This document shows positions 8,501-12,181 of a DNA stretch of 12,181 bases, one piece after another. The stretch's first letter is position 1. Each line of letters opens with the position of its first letter. A program made the translations under genes and the position numbers. Source of the DNA: Rubrivivax sp. (GTDB taxonomy: Bacteria; Pseudomonadota; Gammaproteobacteria; Burkholderiales; Burkholderiaceae_C). The stretch spans positions 1-12,181 of the forward strand of contig JAUYAJ010000238.1 in assembly GCA_030693565.1 (NCBI GenBank), read 5' to 3'. The notes under the pieces were generated by a model that searched no databases, was not told the DNA's origin, and saw only the letters and a program-made list of their open reading frames with translations.

Positions 8501-8789
8501 TGAGTTCCTTGGCGCGCTCGATCAGTTCAAGCGAATCGGAGATGTCGGCCGGGGTGATCTTGTTCACCACGTCGGCAGCGGCGTAGCCCAGCATGTGCTC
8601 GGCGCCGACGTTGAAGATCTGGATCACGCCGCTGGCGTCGGTGGCGATGCTGGAGAAATTGGCGCTGTTCAGGATCGCGGTCTGCAGCGCACCGGTCTTG
8701 AGCAATGCCTTTTGCCGCTGGTCTTCGGCCGAGGCATTGACGCCGTCCGAGGCTGCGGCACTGGCGGCAGCGTGTCCGGCTTTCTTCAT
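5538..8789 (-). CDS. Hybrid sensor histidine kinase with five PAS domains in A-B-C-B-A order
   Basis: A 1083-residue protein with no membrane helix, so probably a cytoplasmic sensor. Five PAS/PAC units lie at about 33-165 (A1), 176-287 (B1), 294-408 (C), 414-525 (B2) and 537-668 (A2). A coiled coil (670-703) leads to the HisKA domain with 'SHELRSPLN' and phospho-acceptor H712. The ATPase domain has the N box 'NLLSNAIKYN' (826-835), G1 'DTGEGL' (859-864) and G2 'GTGIGL' (888-893). A C-terminal receiver has E959/D960, D1004 in 'ILMDINLPG' and K1056. No HPt domain is present here, so any phosphorelay partner would be elsewhere, or the REC-PAS protein and the divergent receiver are direct targets. 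The PAS ligands are unknown. The ATG at 8787-8789 has only a weak GAAAG upstream. The gene is first in an operon with REC-PAS and Crp/Fnr genes. Confidence 0.95.
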   Translation of the reverse strand: MKKAGHAAASAAASDGVNASAEDQRQKALLKTGALQTAILNSANFSSIATDASGVIQIFNVGAEHMLGYAAADVVNKITPADISDSLELIERAKELSTELEIPIAPGFEALVFKASRGIEDIYELTYIRKDGSRFPAVVSVTALRDAQDAIIGYLLIGTDNTARKLADGKLRAAGQYARSLIEASLDPLVTISPQGKITDVNEGSVKVTGVPREKLIGTDFSDYFTEPEKAREGYREAFSKGSVTDYPLTIRRDDGRLTDVLYNASIYKDAQGAVLGVFAAARDVTGQKKTEAKFRGFLESAPDGVVIVDATGQMVLVNAKTERLFGYERHEMLGQKVELLIPTRMHAQHLKHRDGFIAEPKARGMGAGAALYGRRKDGSEFPIEVSLSPLETEAGVLVSSSIRDVTQQKQASQYARSLIEASLDPLVTISPEGKITDVNAGSVEVTGVPRDKLIGADFSDYFTEPEKAREGYREAFLKGSVTDYPLTIRHQSGRLTDVLYNASVYRDVQGVVLGVFAAARDITARKLAEAALLKAGALQRAIFESANFSSIATDASGVIQIFNVGAERMLGYAAADVMNKITPADISDPLELLERAAQLSNELDLPIAPGFEALVFKASRGIEDIYELTYIRKDGSRFPAVVSVTALRDAQAAIIGYLLIGTDNTARQQVEAERKRLDAVLQENHLELKKAKVAADEANLAKSDFLSSMSHELRSPLNAILGFAQLIETGNPLPTVGQKDSIDQILQAGWYLLELINEILDLALVESGKLSLSLEPISLAEVMADCQAMIEPQVQKSGIQVFFPGPQGPWVIRADRTRVKQVLLNLLSNAIKYNRVGGRVDVRCEAGAAGRTRVSVQDTGEGLSADKLSQLFQSFNRLGQEAGAQEGTGIGLVMSKRLVELMGGRIGVDSSVGVGCVFWFELDTSVAVQAVAGPDETRLAAVPSAATGVALCTLLYVEDNPANLKLVERLLERRPDIRLLSARDGRRGVEMACTHQPDVILMDINLPGINGITALRILAEDATTAHIPVVALSANAMPHDIEKGLRAGFFRYMTKPIKVGEFMATLDAAFEHARTEQEGEPR
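6786..7181 (-). repeat. PAS module A, copy 2 (kinase residues 537-668)
   Basis: Partner of 8298-8693. The preceding linker is also related: 'ALLKTGALQ' before copy 1 and 'ALLKAGALQ' before copy 2. It connects directly to the coiled coil before the kinase core. Confidence 0.9.
7221..7550 (-). repeat. PAS module B, copy 2 (kinase residues 414-523)
   Basis: Partner of 7935-8264. The single PAS module C (residues about 294-408) lies between the two B copies, so the domain order is mirror-symmetric although all units are in the same orientation. Confidence 0.9.
7935..8264 (-). repeat. PAS module B, copy 1 (kinase residues 176-285)
   Basis: Close copy of 7221-7550, displaced by 714 bases. Both begin 'QYARSLIEASLDPLVTISP' and contain 'FSDYFTEPEKAREGYREAF', with a few substitutions elsewhere (for example RRDDGR here against RHQSGR in the partner). 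Confidence 0.9.
8298..8693 (-). repeat. PAS module A, copy 1 (kinase residues 33-164)
   Basis: This segment is a nearly identical copy of 6786-7181, displaced by exactly 1512 bases. For example, 35 consecutive bases at 8365-8399 are the same as at 6853-6887, and silent changes are few. At the protein level the two copies differ at only scattered positions. Confidence 0.9.
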
Positions 8790-8872
8790 GGCGGCGCTTT
8801 CGTTTCGGCGAACGGGGTTCAGGGCAGGATCGCCGGGGCCGCGGGCGGGTGCGGACGCGCGCAGGATCGTGG

Positions 8873-8916
8873 ACTATCGCAGAAGCGCACGCGCAGCGTC
8901 TGTGCGCCGGCGCACA
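8873..8916 (-). promoter_or_regulatory. Crp/Fnr-type promoter of the kinase operon (site C, perfect dyad)
   Basis: TGTGCGCCGGCGCACA at 8901-8916 is a perfect 16-bp palindrome, the best-matching site in the window. On the minus strand it is followed by GACGC, as in site A (GCGCACAGACGC), which orients it towards the kinase. The base at which a -10 would start for exact -41.5 geometry gives CGATAG (8879 to 8874); GATAGT one base on (8878 to 8873) is a better match and puts the centre at -42.5. Predicted transcription start is near 8867, 78 bases before the kinase ATG. The plus-strand side towards the receiver gene lacks the conserved CACAGAC flank and has no convincing -10. Confidence 0.65.
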
Positions 8917-8920
8917 CAGC

Positions 8921-8964
8921 GCACCGCTTCGCCTGTAGGACAAGGCCTACAGGCGAAGCGGTGC
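8921..8964. repeat. Perfect 19-bp inverted repeat with 6-base loop
   Basis: The arms at 8921-8939 and 8946-8964 (GCACCGCTTCGCCTGTAGG and its exact complement) flank the loop ACAAGG. It begins five bases after the site C dyad and lies upstream of the divergent receiver gene. No T-run follows, so it is not a normal intrinsic terminator. It could be a REP-like element, a binding site for another regulator, or a hairpin in the receiver's 5' leader. No second copy is present in this window. Confidence 0.75.
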
Positions 8965-9055
8965 ACCGCCGATGGCGCGCCCTGGGTGCTGGCGGCCATA
9001 CTTCAGGCAGGTCTGCGGCCCGCGCCGGCCGAGTGCCGCCGCCCGATTGCCGTCC

Positions 9056-9445
9056 ATGCCCGTGTTAAAGACCTTCATCGTCGAAGACAGTCCGGTGATC
9101 CGCGAGAACCTGATCGCGACGCTGGAGGAATTGGCGCCCGTCGAGGTGGTGGGCTGGGCCGCCGACGAAGCCGCCGCGCTGCGCTGGCTGGGCGACCCGG
9201 ACCAGCACGCGGACCTGGTCATCGTCGATCTCTTTCTGGCCGGCGGTTCCGGCCTGGGCGTGCTGCGCGCGGCCAGCCATCTGCCGCGCCGCAATCACCT
9301 GGTGGTGCTGAGCAACTACGCCACCGCCGACATGCGCCGGCGCTGCCTGGAACTGGGCGCCGAGCGCATGTTCGACAAGTCGGGCGCGATCGAAGACCTG
9401 CTGGCTTACTGCGGCGAACTGGCCGCGGGCAAGGCGGCCGCGTAA
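9056..9445 (+). CDS. Stand-alone receiver-domain response regulator
   Basis: A 129-residue single-domain receiver. It shows the acidic pair E10/D11 ('FIVEDSPVIREN'), phospho-acceptor D58 in 'LVIVDLFLAGGSG', S86 in 'VVLSNYA' and K108 in 'MFDKSG'; these are the full set of conserved receiver residues. No output domain follows, so it would act through protein contact or as a phosphate sink, in the manner of CheY-like proteins. The sequence style (IVEDSPVIRENL, VDLFLAGGSGLGVLR) resembles receivers of LuxR-type regulators lacking their HTH. The start is the ATG at 9056-9058, chosen because it sits two residues before the first receiver strand; no clear Shine-Dalgarno is visible, and GTG at 9062 is an alternative. 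It is divergent from the kinase and converges on the cyclase with six bases between stops, so both are plausible partners. Confidence 0.88.
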   Translation: MPVLKTFIVEDSPVIRENLIATLEELAPVEVVGWAADEAAALRWLGDPDQHADLVIVDLFLAGGSGLGVLRAASHLPRRNHLVVLSNYATADMRRRCLELGAERMFDKSGAIEDLLAYCGELAAGKAAA

Positions 9446-9451
9446 GCCGGG

Positions 9452-10516
9452 TCAGAGATCGACGCCGCGGTCAAAGAACGCAAACCCCAGCTGACTGCGT
9501 TTGGCGCGGTACATCGCCGCGTCGGCGTGCTTGAGCAAGGTGGCGACGGTGTCGCCGTCGCTGGGGCACTGCGCGATGCCCATGCTGGGCCGCATCTTCA
9601 GTGTCAGGCCGGCCACTTCAAGCGGCGCCGACACGGCGTCGAACAGCTGGGTGGCGATCTGGCTGAGTTGCGCCCGCCCACCGGGGGCGGACAGGATGCA
9701 GGCGAATTCGTCGCCACCGAGCCGGCAGACCATGTCGTGCTTGCGCATCGCGCGGCGCAGGCGGCTGGCCACTGTGCGCAGCAACGCGTCGCCGGTGTGG
9801 TGGCCGTGGCGGTCGTTGACGGGCTTGAAGCCGTCGAGGTCGAGAAACAGCACCGCCAGCGCCGGGTTCGGGCGGTCGTTGCGGTGCAGGGCCTGACTCA
9901 GGTGGACGTCGAAGCTGCCGCGGTTGGGCAGCGAGGTCAGGCTGTCGTGCTGCGCGTCATGGCGGGCCTGGCGCAACTCGACCTGGGCCGCGGCCAGCGC
10001 GCCGCTGGAGCGCCGCAGCTTGCCTTCAAGACGGCGGTCGACGCCGCGCTGGCGCGCGCGCAAGGCCTGCAACTGGGTCAGCGCCAGCATGCAGTCGGCA
10101 ACGGCATCGTGCATCACCATGCCGGTGGCGGGCGGCTCGCCAAGAATCTGCGCCAGGCGGGCGGTGACGACCACGAAGAGCTGATCCCAGTCGTCGGCCA
10201 CGGTGTCGCTGTCGGTGGCGCGGCGGCCGGCGCCGCCCGCCACGTCGAGCGGACCGGGGTCGACGCACAACAGGCTCGGGTCAGACGCGGCCGCAGGCGA
10301 CGCTTGGCGTGCGAAGCGTTGCACTGCGCTGGTTGTCGCGATACCCGAGCGCGGCCACTTCGTGGCGGGGGCGAACAGCGAGCGCGCCGCCGCCGGGACG
10401 GCCGGGACGGGCGGCAGCTGCGCCAGGGCGGCCGTCATTCGAAGCGCCCGTTCGGCGTCAGCCAGGGCGTCGCGGCGAAGTTCGTCGATGGGTTCATGAG
10501 GCTTCCTTGCGCCCAC
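9452..10516 (-). CDS. GGDEF diguanylate cyclase
   Basis: A predicted diguanylate cyclase making c-di-GMP from two GTP. Counting from the GTG at 10514-10516 it has 354 residues: a Pro/Ala-rich N-terminus, a helical region (about 105-185, ending in a coiled coil 'GALAAAQVELRQARHDAQ'), then a GGDEF domain (about 186-345). Visible active-site features are metal-binding D226 in 'LFLDLDGFK', N234, D243, and the signature GGDEF at 267-271. An RxxD product-inhibition site (R258-D261) sits at the usual position, so feedback inhibition is expected. There is no membrane helix and no EAL domain. The start is uncertain: the GTG has no Shine-Dalgarno, the ATG at 10436-10438 has none either, and the only well-spaced one serves an ATG at 10495-10497 in another frame (see 10435-10497). 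It has its own operator (10538-10580). Confidence 0.9.
   Translation of the reverse strand: MGARKPHEPIDELRRDALADAERALRMTAALAQLPPVPAVPAAARSLFAPATKWPRSGIATTSAVQRFARQASPAAASDPSLLCVDPGPLDVAGGAGRRATDSDTVADDWDQLFVVVTARLAQILGEPPATGMVMHDAVADCMLALTQLQALRARQRGVDRRLEGKLRRSSGALAAAQVELRQARHDAQHDSLTSLPNRGSFDVHLSQALHRNDRPNPALAVLFLDLDGFKPVNDRHGHHTGDALLRTVASRLRRAMRKHDMVCRLGGDEFACILSAPGGRAQLSQIATQLFDAVSAPLEVAGLTLKMRPSMGIAQCPSDGDTVATLLKHADAAMYRAKRSQLGFAFFDRGVDL
10435..10497 (-). CDS. Possible 20-residue leader ORF or frameshifted N-terminus of the cyclase
   Basis: ATG at 10495-10497 has an AAGGA Shine-Dalgarno at 10504-10508 with six bases between, the best initiation signal in this region. It reads 20 codons (MNPSTNFAAT...), with strongly G/C-ending codons, and ends in TGA at 10435-10437, which overlaps the cyclase-frame ATG at 10436-10438 as ATGA. 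Two readings fit: a leader peptide coupled to the cyclase, or a single-base change just after the ATG. An extra base near codon 3 would give M-N-P-I-D-E-L-R-R..., joining the good start to the helical sequence of the cyclase frame. Sequencing error is not excluded. Confidence 0.35.
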   Translation of the reverse strand: MNPSTNFAATPWLTPNGRFE

Positions 10517-10537
10517 AGGTCGAGGGCGCCAGAGCGC

Positions 10538-10580
10538 AGCTTAGGACAACCCGTCTGGCGCATCGGTGCGTTAACGCACC
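10538..10580 (-). promoter_or_regulatory. Variant Crp/Fnr-type promoter of the cyclase (site F)
   Basis: GGTGCGTTAACGCACC at 10565-10580 is a perfect 16-bp palindrome agreeing with the other sites at GTGCG-N4-CGCAC. On the minus strand TAAGCT (10543 to 10538) sits where a -10 box would place the dyad centre at -41.5. The predicted transcription start is near 10531, which leaves 34 bases before the ATG at 10497 and only 14 before the GTG at 10516. The outer bases (G/C instead of T/A) differ from the other five sites, so it may be weaker or recognised by a different paralogue. Confidence 0.5.
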
Positions 10581-10623
10581 AAGGTCCGGGATTCCTGCGC
10601 CGGCCTCGGTGACCAGGCGGTGG

Positions 10624-10666
10624 TGTGCGCCAGCGCACAGACCTGGCCACGCCGACAGCGCATGCT
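10624..10666 (+). promoter_or_regulatory. Crp/Fnr-type class II promoter of the zinc-ribbon gene (site D)
   Basis: TGTGCGCCAGCGCACA at 10624-10639 is symmetric except at the central pair of bases and is followed by GACCTGGC as in site B, which orients it rightwards. CATGCT at 10661-10666 occupies the -10 position for a dyad centre at -41.5. The predicted transcription start is near 10673, three bases before the zinc-ribbon ATG. Its centre lies 59 bp from site F, and the two point in opposite directions. Confidence 0.6.
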
Positions 10667-10675
10667 GCGGCCAAC

Positions 10676-10927
10676 ATGAAGACACTTTCTCCCCAGCGCC
10701 TGGCTTGTCCGCATTGCCAGGCCCCCGTCAAGCGCGTGCCGCGAGGCCTCATCGACCGCCTGATCAGCGTGTTTGTGCCGATCTGGCGATTTGCCTGCCC
10801 GGCACCACGTTGCGGGTGGACTGGCCTGGTGCGCCGAGGCGCGCCAGGTACGCTCCGCTACGACCATCGCAAGGTCTATGCAGACGGCCAGGCGCTTGAG
10901 CCGCGCGCGCAGCACTTGCGCGGCTGA
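10676..10927 (+). CDS. Small zinc-ribbon-like protein of unknown function
   Basis: An 83-residue basic protein with two cysteine pairs, CPHC (C11, C14) and CPAPRC (C41, C46), the spacing expected for a zinc ribbon. The 'GLIDRLISVFVPIWRFAC' segment between them is hydrophobic and could be a helix or strand core. The C-terminal half is basic (RYDHRK). I do not recognise a characterised family; similar short Cys-rich proteins occur in Burkholderiales. The chosen start is the ATG at 10676-10678; a longer reading from GTG at 10625 would begin inside the operator and is rejected. There is no Shine-Dalgarno, and the predicted transcript start is only about three bases upstream, so it may be translated as a leaderless or nearly leaderless mRNA. 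It converges on the next Crp/Fnr gene with 23 bases between stops. Confidence 0.75.
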   Translation: MKTLSPQRLACPHCQAPVKRVPRGLIDRLISVFVPIWRFACPAPRCGWTGLVRRGAPGTLRYDHRKVYADGQALEPRAQHLRG

Positions 10928-10950
10928 GGCCGACTCGACCGCCTGAACGC

Positions 10951-11661
10951 TCAGGCCGCCGCTGGCGTTTTGCCGATCTGCTGCGCATAGACCTTGCAGT
11001 CGGCGGCATAGCAGCTGCAAGCCGCGGCCTGCAGCCCGGGCCGGTCCAGCACCGACAGCGCGCCGCGGCGGTAGGTGATGAGCCCTTGACGTTGCAAGGC
11101 GCTGGCAGCCGTCGTCACGCCGACTCGGCGCACGCCCAGCATGTAGGCCAGGAACTCGTGGGTGACGCGGAAGTGGTCGGCCTGCGCGCGGTCCTGCGTC
11201 ATCAGCAGCCAGCGTGCCAGGCGCGGGCCGATGAGGTGATAGCGCAGGCAGCCGGCGGAGCTCACCAGTTGCGCCATCAGGACGTAGAAATAGCGGTCGA
11301 GCAGGCGCTTGAGCGGTGGGCATCCGACCAGCTCACGCTTGAACGGCGCCAGGCCCATGCGCAAGGCCGAGCCCGGGCCTTGCACCAGCGCGCGCAGCGG
11401 CGAGACCGTCACACCCACCGCCAGCGGTGCGCCGACCATGCCTTCACGCCCCACCATACCAACCTCCAGACCGGGGTGGTCGTCGACCCGCGCCACCAGC
11501 GAAATGAAGCCTTCGGTGGGGAAGTAGACATGGCGCGCCGGCGTGCCGGCCTCGACCAGCAATTCACTCATCACCAGGGGCACGGGCTCACAAAGCGCCA
11601 GCAGGCGCGCTTTGTCGCGGCGGGGAAGCAGTTCAATCAGGTGGTTTTGGGCGGGGCTCAA
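10951..11661 (-). CDS. Crp/Fnr-family regulator with an altered recognition helix
   Basis: A cytoplasmic winged-helix regulator. From the preferred TTG start (11659-11661) it has 236 residues, the usual size; the frame is open to an ATG at 11797-11799 (282 residues). The TTG is preferred because GGAG lies at 11668-11671 with six bases between, because the extra 46 residues are Ala/Pro/Arg-rich with no family character, and because the operator at 11783-11798 covers the ATG. The beta roll contains 'VYFPTEGFISL' and 'GREGMVGAPLAVG'. The recognition helix reads 'GVRRVGVTTAASALQ': Val replaces the Glu and Thr the second Arg of the CRP R-E-xxx-R contact set. Cysteines near the end (CSCYAADC) resemble the CxCY of the paralogues. 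No CRP-type cAMP-binding Arg-Ser pair is visible. The effector is unknown. Confidence 0.88.
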   Translation of the reverse strand: MSPAQNHLIELLPRRDKARLLALCEPVPLVMSELLVEAGTPARHVYFPTEGFISLVARVDDHPGLEVGMVGREGMVGAPLAVGVTVSPLRALVQGPGSALRMGLAPFKRELVGCPPLKRLLDRYFYVLMAQLVSSAGCLRYHLIGPRLARWLLMTQDRAQADHFRVTHEFLAYMLGVRRVGVTTAASALQRQGLITYRRGALSVLDRPGLQAAACSCYAADCKVYAQQIGKTPAAA

Positions 11662-11755
11662 CAGGGTCTCCGGTGGACAGGCCGCGCCGGGTGTGGTGCC
11701 GGCCGCACGGCCTTGCGGCCGTGCCGAAACCAGGCGCCTGGCGGGCTCTGGCCCC

Positions 11756-11798
11756 AGTGTGTGCGCTGCACTGTCGGGTGTCTGTGCCATGGCGCACA
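11756..11798 (-). promoter_or_regulatory. Crp/Fnr-type promoter of the middle Crp/Fnr gene (site E)
   Basis: TGTGCCATGGCGCACA at 11783-11798 has perfect outer arms, TGTGC-N6-GCACA, with a different centre. On the minus strand it is followed by GACACC, the conserved CACAGAC flank. CACACT (11761 to 11756) holds the -10 position for a dyad centre at -41.5, predicting a start near 11749, 88 bases before the TTG start. It overlaps two in-frame ATG codons (11799 and 11790). If those are the true starts the site would instead be a repressor-type operator over the start codon. Confidence 0.5.
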
Positions 11799-11830
11799 TA
11801 GCGCGCGCCCGGGGCGCTCGCAGCGGCCCG

Positions 11831-11848
11831 GGCGGCTGCGCAGCCGCC
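11831..11848 (-). terminator. Perfect 18-bp GC palindrome after the right-hand Crp/Fnr gene
   Basis: GGCGGCTGCGCAGCCGCC at 11831-11848 is fully self-complementary and lies 9 bases past the stop of the right-hand regulator and about 30 bases before site E. No T-run follows. It may be a weak or factor-assisted terminator separating the two paralogous genes. Confidence 0.35.
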
Positions 11849-11857
11849 TCAGCCGCC

Positions 11858-12181
11858 TCAGCTGGCCAGCACGGCGGGCAGCAGGCGGTCGTACTCGCGC
11901 TTGACCACCGCGTAGCACTCGCAGGTGCGCGCCTCCAGGCCCGGGCGGTCGAGCACGGTGATGCGCCCGCGTGCGTAGCTGATCAGGCCGCGCTTTTGCA
12001 ACTGCAGCGCGGCTTCGGTGACACCTTCGCGGCGCACGCCCAGCATGTTGGCGATGAGTTCCTGCGTCATCACCAGCTCGTTGCCGGGCAGCCGGTCCAG
12101 GCTCAGCAGCAGCCAGCGGCACAGCTGCTGGTCCAGCGAATGGTGGCGGTTGCACACGGCGGTCTGCGCCATCTGCGTGAT
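11858..12181 (-). CDS. Crp/Fnr-family regulator, C-terminal part; cut by the right edge
   Basis: The last 107 residues and stop are visible; the start lies beyond the window. The fragment begins inside the dimer helix ('ITQMAQTAVCNRHHSLDQQLCRWLLLSLDR') and includes the complete winged helix, with recognition helix 'GVRREGVTEAALQLQ' and wing 'YARGRITVLDRPGLEARTCECY'. This is the typical sequence of a Crp/Fnr group that occurs in many copies per genome in Burkholderiales. It keeps the Arg-Glu pair of the CRP recognition helix and has Glu where CRP has its second Arg. The CxCY motif after the wing is present. It is closely related to the regulator at 3974-4708 in the 'CNRHHS-x-QQL-x-RWLLL' and 'MTQEL' regions, so the two are paralogues. 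Confidence 0.92.
   Translation of the reverse strand: MTQMAQTAVCNRHHSLDQQLCRWLLLSLDRLPGNELVMTQELIANMLGVRREGVTEAALQLQKRGLISYARGRITVLDRPGLEARTCECYAVVKREYDRLLPAVLAS

Noticed and set aside
8909..8964. Site C as an activator site for the plus-strand receiver gene as well
   Set aside because: The plus-strand side lacks the conserved CACAGAC flank, and the base pattern at the -41.5 distance (GGACAA) is a poor -10; TAGGAC is at the wrong spacing. Possible but not supported.
5556..9068. A very long plus-strand open frame (over 1100 codons) opposite the kinase gene
   Set aside because: It is the antisense shadow of a GC-rich gene: its translation is rich in Arg/Ala/Gly/Asp/His with no family features, while the minus strand has complete PAS, kinase and receiver motifs.
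9527..10612. Long plus-strand frame opposite the cyclase
   Set aside because: No recognisable motifs; it is the complement of codon-biased GGDEF coding sequence.
10625..10675. GTG start at 10625 for the zinc-ribbon protein
   Set aside because: It lies inside the operator, upstream of the predicted transcription start, and adds residues with no family character.
1..12181. CRISPR arrays, tRNA or rRNA genes, insertion sequences, attachment sites, toxin-antitoxin pairs
   Set aside because: No regularly spaced repeats, cloverleaf or rRNA signatures, transposase or integrase motifs were found; the only long direct repeats are the PAS modules inside the kinase.

Overview
The window is GC-rich DNA with strong G/C third-codon bias. 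Its protein families are typical of a Burkholderiales-type betaproteobacterium (Leptothrix/Rubrivivax/Ideonella-like): AI-2E permease, DUF3494 lipoprotein, multi-PAS hybrid kinase and several cysteine-rich Crp/Fnr paralogues. That placement is an inference from gene content and style. No tRNA, rRNA, CRISPR, transposase or phage gene was seen.

Layout, left to right: the first codons of an exported-looking protein (1-27, minus); a lipoprotein with three Ig-like domains and an ice-binding/DUF3494 domain (87-1976, minus); an AI-2E/PerM permease (2300-3376, minus); a 73-residue two-helix membrane protein (3553-3774, minus); and a signalling operon on the minus strand made of a five-PAS hybrid histidine kinase (5538-8789), a REC-PAS regulator (4720-5541, ATGA overlap) and a Crp/Fnr-type regulator (3974-4708). 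Divergent to the kinase is a stand-alone receiver (9056-9445, plus), which converges on a GGDEF diguanylate cyclase (9452-10516, minus). A small zinc-ribbon protein follows (10676-10927, plus), then two further Crp/Fnr-type regulators (10951-11661 and 11858 to the edge, minus).

The main discovery is a shared promoter architecture. Six upstream regions carry a 16-bp dyad, TGTGC-N6-GCACA or a near variant, usually TGTGCGC-NN-GCGCACA. In every case the best -10 position puts the dyad centre at about -41.5, the geometry of a class II Crp/Fnr-activated promoter. They precede the DUF3494 lipoprotein, the small membrane protein, the kinase operon, the cyclase, the zinc-ribbon gene and the middle Crp/Fnr gene. 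Two sites share 17 identical bases and an identical 19-base spacer to the same TACAAA box. The site resembles the E. coli CRP box TGTGA-N6-TCACA with C in place of A. The three regulators keep the Arg of the CRP recognition helix but have different residues at its later contact positions. The simplest model is a local regulon in which one or more of the three regulators activates its own operon plus surface, membrane and c-di-GMP genes.

Other points of interest: the kinase's PAS domains run A-B-C-B-A, with near-identical DNA in the paired copies; the cyclase has a well-placed Shine-Dalgarno and ATG in the wrong frame, so there is either a leader peptide or a frameshift; a perfect 19-bp inverted repeat lies between the kinase and the receiver; and the operator covers the apparent ATG of the middle Crp/Fnr gene, which argues for an internal TTG start.
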